Part shown: positions 1 to 9,731 of the stretch, one piece after another
Layout of the letters: every line of letters begins with the position of its first letter
Position numbering within the stretch: the first letter of the stretch is position 1
From: a virus
Direction: 5' to 3' (one strand)
Virus record (IMG/VR): IMGVR_UViG_3300035188_001312
Location: 62,001-126,000 of that record
DNA length: 64,000 nt
Notes under the pieces: generated by a model
Seen by the model: only the letters and a program-made list of their open reading frames with translations
The model's database searches: none
Told to the model about the DNA's origin: nothing
Translations under genes and position numbers: made by a program

Positions 1-2
1 CA

Positions 3-200
3 ATGGTTTTTAGAGGTACTGAACAGTTATCACAAAAAGAAAAATTAGTTGTTCCGGATCCAACTGGGTGGGTTTATAATTCTGCTAGTGGTATATGGTC
101 TAAAAATTGGGGTCGTGATGGTTCGCAGGAATTACCAAGCTGGAAAGCACCTGCCGATTGGAATCTAAACCCCGATCCAAACGCACAAACTGGTGCTTAA
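3..200 (+). CDS. C-terminal fragment of an unknown protein, cut by the window edge
   Basis: A 65-codon open frame ends at a TAA at 198-200. The frame is open to the left edge, so this is probably the tail of a longer gene; the Met at position 3 need not be the start. The sequence is rich in Trp, Pro and Gly (for example GTGWVYNSASG-like spacing and WKAPADW), which gives no clear family. It is convergent with the next minus-strand gene and their ends overlap by 4 bases. Function unknown. Confidence 0.45.
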   Translation: MVFRGTEQLSQKEKLVVPDPTGWVYNSASGIWSKNWGRDGSQELPSWKAPADWNLNPDPNAQTGA

Positions 201-1012
201 AATGTAATTCCTCGCATTTTTCCAGGTGTTGGTGGTGCAACATCTAAGGAAGGTTTATTTTGAGCACTTGCAATAGAACTATAAGCTGCCTGATATGCCT
301 CATCATCCATATTTGGAAAAATTTTCTCTAAATTTATACTTTTATCTAAATACCCATTTGTAGGTAAAATGCTCGGTGATTTACCACTGGTAATGTCTCT
401 TAAATGGTGTTTTATTTCCGCTACAGTCATCATAGGTTGGTCATCTTCACTGGTAACTTCTGTTGGTCTATTCGAAAATGGTGTATGATGATTTACTGGA
501 ATTCCTAAATCACTGTTAGTAGACATAGTCTCAGTGATTGTTGTATCAATACTATTTGTTTTGATAATTGGTTGACTGTTATTTTGTACATTTGTGGTTA
601 TTTGTGGTGAATTGTTCTGAATTAATTCTTCTAAACTTGCCACTCTATTGTTGAGTTGAGTAACAACATAGATTAACTGATTTAATTTTTCAAAAATTTC
701 GGCAGGTGCAAATTTATCAAAAACATTTTTTATTTCTTGTTTTGTATCATTTGAAAATTTTTTGATACTTTCAGTTACTTCTGCTGATTGTTCATACACT
801 AATTGAATATAATCTTCATCATCTATAGCATCTTTTGGAGATCTGAATTCTTTGGTTGGTGTTAATAACTTTCTTGTGTTTTCGTCTATTTGTGAACTAT
901 TGGTTAAATTATCGGCAGACGGTACTACATTTTGTTCTGTTCTTAAACTACTTTGTATGGATTCTGCGTGAGATAAAGAAACGTCTACATCATTAGTAAA
1001 GTATTTGCTCAT
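197..1012 (-). CDS. Hypothetical phage protein, Ser/Thr/Asn-rich with a central coiled coil
   Basis: 271 residues. The ends are low-complexity and polar. A central stretch (about residues 85-130) reads as an amphipathic helix or coiled coil (IKKFSNDTKQEI, then EIFEKLNQLIYVV and NNRVASLEELI). I see no catalytic motif. The start is supported by AAGGAT just upstream, and a CATAAATA late-type promoter lies about 20 bases further up (1032-1039). It is separated from the large fibre gene by a bidirectional terminator, so it appears to be its own late unit. A virion or assembly role is inferred only from promoter type and position. Confidence 0.6.
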   Translation of the reverse strand: MSKYFTNDVDVSLSHAESIQSSLRTEQNVVPSADNLTNSSQIDENTRKLLTPTKEFRSPKDAIDDEDYIQLVYEQSAEVTESIKKFSNDTKQEIKNVFDKFAPAEIFEKLNQLIYVVTQLNNRVASLEELIQNNSPQITTNVQNNSQPIIKTNSIDTTITETMSTNSDLGIPVNHHTPFSNRPTEVTSEDDQPMMTVAEIKHHLRDITSGKSPSILPTNGYLDKSINLEKIFPNMDDEAYQAAYSSIASAQNKPSLDVAPPTPGKMRGITF

Positions 1013-1031
1013 ATTTTATCCTTTTTATGAT

Positions 1032-1039
1032 TATTTATG
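1032..1039 (-). promoter_or_regulatory. Late-type promoter (CATAAATA)
   Basis: CATAAATA on the minus strand, 20 bases before the start codon at 1012. It matches the T4 late -10 (TATAAATA) except for the first base, as do several promoters in this window. Confidence 0.4.
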
Positions 1040-1070
1040 CTTATCTTTTTAGAACGCACTAATATTTTCG

Positions 1071-1114
1071 CAAAAAAAACCCCATCCAACATACATTCAG
1101 AATGGGGTTTTTGA
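1071..1114. terminator. Bidirectional terminator after the fibre gene
   Basis: AACCCCAT pairs with ATGGGGTT across a 16-base loop. A-rich and T-rich runs on the two sides give a U-tract in both directions. It lies 17 bases past the stop of the minus-strand fibre gene. Confidence 0.8.
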
Positions 1115-1131
1115 TCTGTTAAATAATAAAA

Positions 1132-4100
1132 TTATTTTCTAACTATAATTTTAACTACTTGACCTTTAGTAAGTTGTTTTGTGAATAGAATTCTATTATT
1201 TGCAACTTCGATATAGTCTTCACCTGACCATTGAACAACTTTATTTACATATACGTCTAATGCTCCTGCATTAACTGTATAAGTTTCGTTGCTAGGTAAG
1301 AATATGTCAAATGTACCATCGGCAACAACAGTAACCGATAAAGTAACAGTTGAAATATTTTTATCAGATGCAGTAAATTGTTGAACTCTTAATTTTCCAC
1401 CAACTTTCCAATCGTTAATAATAACGGATGCAGAATTATTATCAACAGCATATTGGTCTAATAATCTTAATGTGCCTGTAGAGGTTCTATAAGTATCATT
1501 TCCAGTTGAATCTAATTTTCTATCGATAATCAATCCATCTTGGAAAATCATTGTTAGATTTGACAATTGTTTGAATTTAGTAGTGTAAATTCTTTGAATG
1601 TTGTTAATAGGTAAAATCTCATTATGTGTTGAAGATGTCAAACTGTTAATATTTGCAACTTTTTTGTTAAATTCATAAATTGAGATTTGTTCACCAGCAA
1701 CAACATTATCCAAACTGAATGCAAGAATATCGGTATAGTTGTCAGGATCAACGTTGATTACTGGTTGTCCTCTATTATCGATAATTGGTCTACCAGTTGG
1801 ATCTAAAGCTGGTTTAGTGTTATTGTAAACACGTTCCGCATATACTTGGAAAGTATTGATTTGTGATTGAACAACTGATGTATCTTCAGGTTGTCTTCTT
1901 GTAACCAATTGACCATTTTTAAACACCAACATGAATTCATCTTTGATGAATTGAGTGTTTTGTAATTGGTAGAATTCTGCACCTGTTTTAGTTGCAGTGA
2001 TAACTTCACGAGTAGCTGTTAAATCATCAAGAGCAGCAGCATCTTTTGTAAAGAATTGATACACGATGATTGCATCGCCTTTAGCGTTTGGATTTTTAGC
2101 TAATTCTGCAATTGTCGGACCATTACAACCAGCAACAATTAATTTACCTGCATCATTTACATAGTAGTCGTTTTGATCTGCTTCTAACTTCATACCATTT
2201 CTAAATACCAAGAAAGTTTTATTTTTTGTGATATTTTTGAATGTGAACGTATTAAAACCGTTGGCGACCGCGTTAAATTCTTCTAAGTATATATTGTATA
2301 TGCTTGATTGTGCAACTTGCATAATGGTAACAATATCACCAATTCTGATACCACTAACAGACTCGCCATTTGTTTCAGCATCACCAAACACTTGAACTTT
2401 TCGTACACCATCAACAGTATATGTTATACCATTTGCATCAACCAATTTTTCAGATGTAATTACGTTAACATTACTTTTTTGTTGTAACATACCATTTCTA
2501 AATACAAGTAATGGTGCAGTTAAATCGAAATCCATATTTAAATCTAATGTAAGCCAACCATTAGCTTTCGCTAAACCTTCTTTATAGTTAAATTCAACTG
2601 GAACATAGTTGTGTGGTAAGTAAAATTGGAAGAATCTAATATCATCTTGGTCATTTGCAAACATTGATAATGTTTTATTATGACTGTCAACCACATAATT
2701 TGTTGGTGAAATGAATACATTATTTCTAGTAACAAAGAAATGATAGTTTGTATCAATATCGATTAAATCAAAAGAAACTCTTTTAGTAGCAGCACTATAT
2801 GTATAATGTACACTTACTTTACCATATGATTTGGTATCTTGTGATGCTGCTTGTAAGAGATCATTCATCATCTTACCTTTAACAGCATTTTTAGAAGCGA
2901 CATTATCTACTACTTCACCAATTTTAAACGCATATTCTTTTGAAAAGAATGATGATTTATAATCAGTTCCAGCAATTAATTGCACAATAGTGAATGTTTC
3001 ACCCACATTAGTGTTTGGAATAACTATAGTATTTTCGTTAGATTCGTTCAAAGTTAAACTAGAAGTAGGAATAAATACCCCTTCTTTGAATACCATAACC
3101 CCACCTAATGAAAGGTCGGCAATGTTATTACTTAATTTTACTGGGAAATTTGCTTCGATGGCTTTTAATCTTGTCCAATCATCTGCTAATAAATCGCTTT
3201 GTGAAGCAGTTGAACCACCTCTAAGTGCTAATAATTCTTTCATCAAAGCATCATACTGTACTTTTACCACATTGTATGCTTCTTGCTCGTCAGTAGTTCT
3301 AGTATAATTGGTAATAGTGAAATTACCACTAACATTTGATGTGAAGTTTTTAACTAAATAATTGATTGATACATCACCATTAAACTGCATGATGTCGATT
3401 GCATCATCACCTTGTGATTGGTATAAAACTAAGTCTTTGTTATCAACTTTCCAATCATCGGTGAATAAACCATTTTTAAATACAAAGAATTTTCTATCTA
3501 AGTTAATTTTTTGAATATTTAAAATTCTTCTTTCACCTTCAGCAATAGTTGGATGAATAACCTCAACTAGATCTGATGTAATACCAACGTTTTCAACAAT
3601 AACATCTCTTTTAACTGCCAATGGTACACGTTGAACCACACCATTTGATGTAATGGCGATCTCATGAGATAATTCATCATAAGTTACTGAAACATTTGAC
3701 CCAGATGTTGAATTGTCAATACTGATGTTAATATCTTTCCATGCAGTACCATTCCAGATTTTTAATGAGTTGTTAACATATGCCATGTCACCATTTTTTG
3801 GATTGGTTGGTAATGCTAAGTAAGCTCTTGCATTTTCTGGTAATGATGCCCATCTACCATTCATTTTAACTTTAAGTTCAGAATCAATGGTGTCAATCCA
3901 GAATTGACCATCTTTTGCTGCAATAGGAGTTGTGTATGAAATAATAGTAGCTAAACTATTAACTTTTGTCCACAAGGTACTAGTCCAAATTTTCAATTCA
4001 CCATTTAGATTGTCATACCAAAGTTGACCAGTAGCTGGTGATAATGGAGCAATACCATATTCAACTAATCCAACATTTTGTACATTTTTCCATGTGGTAC

Positions 4101-5139
4101 CAACTTTAACTTTCATTGCACCAGAAACGGTATCAAACCATACCATACCTTCTTTCGCATTTGCAGGCATTGTGTTTGAAATGAATGAAATTGCTGTTTC
4201 GTCAATATCGACCCATTTTCCATTTTTTCTAATTTTTAGTACATTTGATCCGTTCAACCAGAACATACCATCTAATGCTCTTACAGGTTCATTAACTGAT
4301 GAAACTGCACCACCAAATTCTGGAATTTCCACCCAAACTGGACTTGCTTTAGAACCTTTATTAACATAAAGTATGGTTGATGTTCCACTACGTGTTATAT
4401 GTAATGCCCCTGTGCTAGCAACTTTAGGAAGAGCATTTCCTTCTGATACTGTATCTGCACCAACCTCTTTCCAATAATTTACACCTGTTGATGGTTCTTG
4501 TGTGTAAATAAACATTTGGTTTGTAGATGTATTTGTCCACCATTGACCAATGTGAGCATCGATAGGTTGTGATACACTTTCAATAACTGAAATTAATCTT
4601 TGATAAGTATCACCATCAAATACTTTCATACCATCGATGTTTCTATCATACCAAAGGTCAGATGCTTTTGGTTCAGGTGGTTGAATGTATGATGCCGCTG
4701 AATTGAATCCAAAAGAAACCCATTCAGTACCATTAAATACTTTAAATACATTTATATTGGTATCGAACCATGTTTTACCTGGTTCGGGATTTTCAGGTGG
4801 AGCATGTCCAGCTGAACTTCTACTAATTTGATTAACAATATTATCAAATTTAGCTTCAATATCTGTATCTTTATTAATAATTTCCCAGGTTTTTTTAGTA
4901 GTGTAAACGAGTAATGAACCATTACTTGTGTTATACCAAATTTGACCAACTTGTGGTGCTTGTGGTTCATGCGAACTAGCGAAATTTTCGAGTAAATGCA
5001 CGAAATTATTAATATATGCCTCACCCCAGTTTAATACACCTTTACCAGGCAATCTCAAACTTGTAGACACATCATCGTAGGTCTTATTCTCAATATTAAG
5101 AAATTCACTGCCATCTGCGTGTTTAACAATTAAACCCAT
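1132..5139 (-). CDS. Very large repeat-built virion protein (tail fibre or baseplate-attached)
   Basis: 1,335 residues. The N-terminal half (about residues 50-460) is made of nine imperfect repeats of 35-60 residues with the core G-x-x-W-[YF]-[DN]-T followed by LKV-x-x-G-x-x-W (examples GQIWYNTSNG, GKTWFDTN, GMVWFDTVSG, GQLWYDNLNG). The C-terminal half holds about eight repeats built on V-F-[KR]-[ND]-G (FFVFKNGLF, LLVFRNGML, FLVFRNGMK, MLVFKNGQL), each ending near an I-x-x-[FL] strand. Such repeat chains are usual in trimeric phage fibres. It lies downstream of the spike and hub genes, with an AATAAATA late promoter just before it and a strong terminator after it. The exact position in the virion is not decidable here. 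Confidence 0.75.
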   Translation of the reverse strand: MGLIVKHADGSEFLNIENKTYDDVSTSLRLPGKGVLNWGEAYINNFVHLLENFASSHEPQAPQVGQIWYNTSNGSLLVYTTKKTWEIINKDTDIEAKFDNIVNQISRSSAGHAPPENPEPGKTWFDTNINVFKVFNGTEWVSFGFNSAASYIQPPEPKASDLWYDRNIDGMKVFDGDTYQRLISVIESVSQPIDAHIGQWWTNTSTNQMFIYTQEPSTGVNYWKEVGADTVSEGNALPKVASTGALHITRSGTSTILYVNKGSKASPVWVEIPEFGGAVSSVNEPVRALDGMFWLNGSNVLKIRKNGKWVDIDETAISFISNTMPANAKEGMVWFDTVSGAMKVKVGTTWKNVQNVGLVEYGIAPLSPATGQLWYDNLNGELKIWTSTLWTKVNSLATIISYTTPIAAKDGQFWIDTIDSELKVKMNGRWASLPENARAYLALPTNPKNGDMAYVNNSLKIWNGTAWKDINISIDNSTSGSNVSVTYDELSHEIAITSNGVVQRVPLAVKRDVIVENVGITSDLVEVIHPTIAEGERRILNIQKINLDRKFFVFKNGLFTDDWKVDNKDLVLYQSQGDDAIDIMQFNGDVSINYLVKNFTSNVSGNFTITNYTRTTDEQEAYNVVKVQYDALMKELLALRGGSTASQSDLLADDWTRLKAIEANFPVKLSNNIADLSLGGVMVFKEGVFIPTSSLTLNESNENTIVIPNTNVGETFTIVQLIAGTDYKSSFFSKEYAFKIGEVVDNVASKNAVKGKMMNDLLQAASQDTKSYGKVSVHYTYSAATKRVSFDLIDIDTNYHFFVTRNNVFISPTNYVVDSHNKTLSMFANDQDDIRFFQFYLPHNYVPVEFNYKEGLAKANGWLTLDLNMDFDLTAPLLVFRNGMLQQKSNVNVITSEKLVDANGITYTVDGVRKVQVFGDAETNGESVSGIRIGDIVTIMQVAQSSIYNIYLEEFNAVANGFNTFTFKNITKNKTFLVFRNGMKLEADQNDYYVNDAGKLIVAGCNGPTIAELAKNPNAKGDAIIVYQFFTKDAAALDDLTATREVITATKTGAEFYQLQNTQFIKDEFMLVFKNGQLVTRRQPEDTSVVQSQINTFQVYAERVYNNTKPALDPTGRPIIDNRGQPVINVDPDNYTDILAFSLDNVVAGEQISIYEFNKKVANINSLTSSTHNEILPINNIQRIYTTKFKQLSNLTMIFQDGLIIDRKLDSTGNDTYRTSTGTLRLLDQYAVDNNSASVIINDWKVGGKLRVQQFTASDKNISTVTLSVTVVADGTFDIFLPSNETYTVNAGALDVYVNKVVQWSGEDYIEVANNRILFTKQLTKGQVVKIIVRK

Positions 5140-5166
5140 TTCATTTCTCCCATCTTTGTAATATTT

Positions 5167-5180
5167 TTATTTATTTATTG
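5167..5180 (-). promoter_or_regulatory. Late-type promoter (AATAAATAAATA)
   Basis: On the minus strand AATAAATAAATA lies about 30 bases before the fibre start at 5139 and overlaps the stop of the preceding gene. Similar tandem AATAAATA stretches precede the genes starting at 6061, 37182 and 60818. Confidence 0.45.
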
Positions 5181-6061
5181 TTTAAATTATTTTTTGCAAT
5201 CAATACAGAATTAAGATTCTCATAAACATTTGGAAATCTAACTTTCATTGTGTTTAAAATGTCTTCAAGTATGTATAATTTCATATTATCTATATTTATT
5301 ACAAAAATGAAATCCTCAATAGTATCAACTAAATCTTTGTAATATATTGGATTTATATTGCCATTGGTCAAGGTGTATAACTTTTTTAATCCAACAGTAG
5401 ATTTTATTGATGCAAATAACTCTGGTGGTACGTCAGCCTTCTCTAAAATATACTTTAATGTTCCATCGGTAATATCTAACTCTCCATTCATATTCTGTAG
5501 TATAAATCCAGGCTGATTAAGTTTTATCAGTTCACCATAAACATCTTGACAACCATTCAACCATTTAAATACTAATTTTGGATACCTCGAATAAATTTGT
5601 ATTATTGCATCGGAAATTTTTAATTTTTTTGCGACTTCCATGTATAAATTGACATCATTTACTAGTATTAAATTGGTAACGAAATCCTCTAATGTTTCAA
5701 TTTCATCATTTAATAATTGTTTTGCATAATGTCTGTAAAAATGTATTTTAAATTTGTGTTTTGCATCATTATCCAACCAAGGTTTAATTTTTTTGTAAAT
5801 TGTAAAATCTAGTGAATCATTAAATTCATTTAATAATCCCTTGTAATGTTTAATAGTATTTAGAGAACGCTCAATATGTTCAAATTCAATATTATCAACA
5901 TTATCAATTACACTATTGTATAATGTGGGTGTATCAATAAGGTTGAAATGTGCAAATAGATCTTTTAATTTTTTACTCGGTTTTGGATTGTATGGTGTGA
6001 GGGCAAATTCACTGTCAACATCATTCAATAATACATTTGTAACTTTTTTTAAATTATCCAT
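5171..6061 (-). CDS. Hypothetical protein of the baseplate operon, mainly helical
   Basis: 296 residues, Leu/Ile/Asn/Lys-rich and apparently all-helical. I do not recognise a family. It sits between the spike gene and the large fibre gene in a minus-strand late cluster, and AATAAATAAATA within the 3' end of the spike gene (about 6090-6100) could serve it. It resembles the LP-tail proteins at 42-44 kb and 60 kb in composition, but its C-terminus (NLNSVLIAKNNLNNK) lacks their shared tail, so I do not place it in that family. Confidence 0.6.
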   Translation of the reverse strand: MDNLKKVTNVLLNDVDSEFALTPYNPKPSKKLKDLFAHFNLIDTPTLYNSVIDNVDNIEFEHIERSLNTIKHYKGLLNEFNDSLDFTIYKKIKPWLDNDAKHKFKIHFYRHYAKQLLNDEIETLEDFVTNLILVNDVNLYMEVAKKLKISDAIIQIYSRYPKLVFKWLNGCQDVYGELIKLNQPGFILQNMNGELDITDGTLKYILEKADVPPELFASIKSTVGLKKLYTLTNGNINPIYYKDLVDTIEDFIFVINIDNMKLYILEDILNTMKVRFPNVYENLNSVLIAKNNLNNK

Positions 6062-6076
6062 GTTTGATTTTTTACC

Positions 6077-7930
6077 TCAACTTGGGTCATATTTATTTAT
6101 TAGACTTCCTTCAGTTACACTTATTTTTGTGCCTACCGAACCTCTAACTGCTTCTGGAACTGCACCCGCACCACATACTGATGTATGACTAATTCCACAG
6201 GCAGTAACCGCATAACTTCCACCAGATGATTGTATATCGTAACCGCTATCTGCACGCATTATAATCATATTTTTTGCATGTAACGTAATGTTATTTTTTG
6301 CGTAGATACTTACATTATTGTTGTGATTTGTAATTATGATATTTTTACCTTTCTCATCCATTAGAATTTGTTCTTTTTTATCAGATGTGGTAAATTGAAT
6401 TTTTCTACCAAAACTTGAATTATCTAAGAATAATGCCTCATGACCACCTGTCGTATGTACATGAATTCTTGGACATTTACCACTATCTGCCAACCAAATT
6501 TTTTGGGCTTTTTCAGTTTGAATAAGTTGAAATGTTGAACCATCTCCTTGATTTGGGTCCACCATTTTATGTCTTTCCTTACCTTTGTCATCAACTAGGA
6601 ATGGTGCTGCCATATGATCGACAAATACCATATGGTGTTTTTGTGATGCTACCCATAGATTTTCATAGTTTCCAGGTGCAGAATCTTCCATATAGATGAA
6701 TTTTCCTCTGTGTGAGTTTATTAGTAATTTTTCATCCTTATCAATGTCTGACATGACAATTTGGTGACCCTTTGCAGTAGCCAACATTGCTCTTCTTTTA
6801 AAAATGGTGTTTGATAGAGTTAAAAAATGACCAACATTAAAATGTTGGGCTTTTGGGTCATAAGGTTTCCCAGTATCTTCAATCCATTTTTTAACTTTAA
6901 ATCTGTATGGGATTGAAGCATCCCAAGGTTTTTCACCTTCTTTATCCTGATAATATCTATCTGGACCCATCGCATGTTTCAATGTTTGGTATGTTGGGCA
7001 ATATGTTTTGGATGTTTCATGTGCACCATCCGATTCTCTATTGTCTAATCTTACCTCACCACGTACTAAATCAGGGTAATCTTTACCAGTATCTTTCCAA
7101 TCTGCATCCTTTTTATCACATCCTCTATCTCGATTTGCACCCATACTGTTGTTTGTAGCTAATTTGATATAATTGGATTCGTTGGTTTTTGGTGGTTTAT
7201 CTGTTCTTTCTGTCCAAAACTCTCGGTTGATAGTAAACCCTTCCCATAAATCACGGTAATCGGTTTGTCTAACTGGTGAATATTTTTTTGAATTTTTTCC
7301 ATCAATACCAGGTTTTGTATTGAAGTTACCAATGTCAACCAACTGTAAAAAGTTATTTTCTGCAGATCTAAATTCCATTAGTTTTGCAGCAGAATGCTCT
7401 TGCTTACCTATTTTCGTGGTGTTGTACATGAGAATATCATTTCTTCTCCAACGTTGAAGAAATGATGCTGGTTGATAAACATCACCAATTTTGGGTTCTT
7501 TTAGATGATACCCTTTTTTATTTAGATCGGGCCAATGGGAAACATTGTATTCTGTACCATTTTCTTGCATGTTTTGTGCTTCTACTGGTATATTCATTGC
7601 CGCATATTCCCATGACGGGTTTACTACACTACCTATAATAAACGTCCCCATTGGTAATTTTGTAAATAAAACAAAATCTCCAAATTCAGGAGCACAATAT
7701 ATTCCATGATTTTCACCTTTTGCCATTGACAATGTTTCAGCAAATGGATATTCCTCTACATGGTTGTTTTCAATGTATTTGAAATCTTTGGTTTCACTTA
7801 ACGGATATATCCGTACTCTAGTTTGGTTGGTATCATCATTTCTACCAATAACTCGTGCCATTCCAAAAATACCATCACCAGAAATACTAAAACTTTTCTG
7901 AATGCTATCAACAATTGTATCCGATGCCAT
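6077..7930 (-). CDS. Baseplate central spike protein, T4 gp5-like, without a lysozyme domain
   Basis: 617 residues. The N-terminal part (residues 15-110) reads as the gp5/VgrG OB-fold: GMARVIGRNDD, RVRIYPLSE, then APEFGDFVLF and FIIGSVVNPS. The middle part carries large loops. The C-terminal 200 residues are beta-helix-like, with repeating strands such as HQIVMSDIDKDEKLLINSH, RKIQFTTSD, EQILMDEKG, NIIITNHN and ITLHAKNMIIMRA. In T4 the corresponding protein forms the membrane-piercing spike at the tail tip. I see no glycosidase insertion as in T4 gp5. AAAGGAAACG precedes the start. It follows the probable hub gene by 43 bases, the usual hub-spike pairing. Confidence 0.8.
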   Translation of the reverse strand: MASDTIVDSIQKSFSISGDGIFGMARVIGRNDDTNQTRVRIYPLSETKDFKYIENNHVEEYPFAETLSMAKGENHGIYCAPEFGDFVLFTKLPMGTFIIGSVVNPSWEYAAMNIPVEAQNMQENGTEYNVSHWPDLNKKGYHLKEPKIGDVYQPASFLQRWRRNDILMYNTTKIGKQEHSAAKLMEFRSAENNFLQLVDIGNFNTKPGIDGKNSKKYSPVRQTDYRDLWEGFTINREFWTERTDKPPKTNESNYIKLATNNSMGANRDRGCDKKDADWKDTGKDYPDLVRGEVRLDNRESDGAHETSKTYCPTYQTLKHAMGPDRYYQDKEGEKPWDASIPYRFKVKKWIEDTGKPYDPKAQHFNVGHFLTLSNTIFKRRAMLATAKGHQIVMSDIDKDEKLLINSHRGKFIYMEDSAPGNYENLWVASQKHHMVFVDHMAAPFLVDDKGKERHKMVDPNQGDGSTFQLIQTEKAQKIWLADSGKCPRIHVHTTGGHEALFLDNSSFGRKIQFTTSDKKEQILMDEKGKNIIITNHNNNVSIYAKNNITLHAKNMIIMRADSGYDIQSSGGSYAVTACGISHTSVCGAGAVPEAVRGSVGTKISVTEGSLINKYDPS

Positions 7931-7973
7931 TTATCGTTTCCTTTAAAAAATTATGAAAAAATTAGTTTACAAT

Positions 7974-9548
7974 TTAAGTACCTGATACACTTAAATGAGA
8001 TAATTTTATTTGTGTTGTATTACCATTTAACCCGATATTGTGCGTTACTAATGTTATTCTATAGTCAGTGCTTATAACATCTACTTTTTCAAGTATTTCA
8101 CACCATGAATCAATATACCAATAGAATTGTAATTCGATACCTTCTTCTACAGCAAATGCCCCATTTCCCGCGTCAGTTGCATTTTTTAATACCCCTCCAA
8201 ACCATTCTGGAGTAAATGCAAAAGTATATGGTAGTTCTATATCTAATGTAAATTGAGATAATTTATATTTTTGTAGTAATGACGCAAAATTATTCCAACC
8301 GTCATAGGATGGGTTGTTTCCTGCTGGCATACCCACACTATAATCTACTGACGCTAATGATTGTTTTTCTTGTTTATCAGATGCACCCACTTCATCTTTT
8401 TTAACATTTATAGTATCATTCTCAGTATTACCAACTTGTGATGGATCACCCGATGATGAATGCTTTTCATTGTTAATTTTATCTAGGGCTAAATTAGTTA
8501 TTATACCGTTGAAATCCATTCCAACTAATTGTGCTCTGTATGGTTGACCAAAACAGTTTAAATCTGACCCAATACATACTTGTCTATGTTGCGTGGTTTT
8601 ATAATTTTTATTTTTTAATAATAGTTGAACATCAATGTAACTTACACCACCTTTATTTTCTTTAAATGTTACTAACAGTGATGAACCTGCAAGTATATCC
8701 TTGGTATCTTTACTTTCTTTAACTGCAAATCTTTCCAACCATAATTTTTGGAGAAAAGACTGAATATTTTCACCTGCTTGAAATTCGATAGATTGTAGTC
8801 TTGTTACTGGATCACCTGCATCGAGTTTTTGCCCTTCACCTGGTTTTTCAGTTAAGTATGGTACGGTTTTTAACATTTGTTCGGTTGTACTCAAACTTGT
8901 ATCCCAAACAAATTTTATTAATGCAGTTCCTTTTTTTTCTTTGTCCTGTGCTATCGAATTTTGCCATTTCTGTTCAATTTCCTCTAAATAAGATTTAAAT
9001 GTGTTATCATGTTTAACACTTTTTTGGTTTTTTGCATCTAAACCATTGATTGTTAAATTTGCAGGCGACATAAAAAGTGGGGTATTGGTTAATTGTGCTA
9101 TTGGTGTCCCTACAAATGTATATGAAAAACCTTGTGTTGGTGAAAATTCAACCTTACAATTGTCTTTCACTGGTTGGTATTTCATAAATTTACCCGATAC
9201 CCATAATTCACCATCGGACATAGGACCCATGAAAAATATTATTGTTGAAAGTCTGCGAAGATCAATAAAATCTGCCAGAGTTTTACCAGCAATATCATGT
9301 AGTGTAAATTCTATGAATGACGATTCTTTGTCATTTGGGGCACTTTGTACATTGAAAAACCCCCATTTAATGTCTGACAAAGATACACCAGTTTCAAATG
9401 ATGTAGTATGTGCTATTATTTTGCTGGGGGCATCACTATGTAAATCACCAAAACCAATTTGGTAGTGCATTTTTATGACTTCACCATGACCAGTTGGATT
9501 AAGGAATGTTGGTATCGTAGTACTGGTTGGTATTAATCCATCAAACAT
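7974..9548 (-). CDS. Probable baseplate hub protein (gp27-like by position)
   Basis: 524 residues. There is no motif I can name with certainty. Short strands with polar turns (VIKMHYQIGFGD, CKVEFSPTQGFSYTF, DYRITLVTHNIG) suggest a beta-rich structural protein, and a disordered segment around residues 385-405 (SSGDPSQVGNTEND) separates two halves. It is the first gene of the minus-strand operon leading into the gp5-like spike, and in contractile tails the spike partner is the hub (T4 gp27). GAGGG lies 8 bases before the start and AATAAATA at 9608-9615 is the likely late promoter. The hub assignment rests on context. Confidence 0.55.
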   Translation of the reverse strand: MFDGLIPTSTTIPTFLNPTGHGEVIKMHYQIGFGDLHSDAPSKIIAHTTSFETGVSLSDIKWGFFNVQSAPNDKESSFIEFTLHDIAGKTLADFIDLRRLSTIIFFMGPMSDGELWVSGKFMKYQPVKDNCKVEFSPTQGFSYTFVGTPIAQLTNTPLFMSPANLTINGLDAKNQKSVKHDNTFKSYLEEIEQKWQNSIAQDKEKKGTALIKFVWDTSLSTTEQMLKTVPYLTEKPGEGQKLDAGDPVTRLQSIEFQAGENIQSFLQKLWLERFAVKESKDTKDILAGSSLLVTFKENKGGVSYIDVQLLLKNKNYKTTQHRQVCIGSDLNCFGQPYRAQLVGMDFNGIITNLALDKINNEKHSSSGDPSQVGNTENDTINVKKDEVGASDKQEKQSLASVDYSVGMPAGNNPSYDGWNNFASLLQKYKLSQFTLDIELPYTFAFTPEWFGGVLKNATDAGNGAFAVEEGIELQFYWYIDSWCEILEKVDVISTDYRITLVTHNIGLNGNTTQIKLSHLSVSGT

Positions 9549-9607
9549 ATGTTATATCCCTCTGTTAATTTTTTTTGATTTCGGTTGATTTAATTATTAG
9601 TATATTA

Positions 9608-9615
9608 TATTTATT
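9608..9615 (-). promoter_or_regulatory. Late-type promoter (AATAAATA) for the hub-spike operon
   Basis: AATAAATA on the minus strand, about 60 bases before the hub start codon, in the divergent gap between the baseplate operon and the RNR genes. Confidence 0.45.
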
Positions 9616-9731
9616 CCCTATCGACTGATATAATTTGATTGAAATGATGTTAAGGAAAATAATTTTATTTTTTTTGTAAAATTTAGGAATATATATCATT
9701 TATAAAACACTGAAAAAGGAACTAATTTAAA

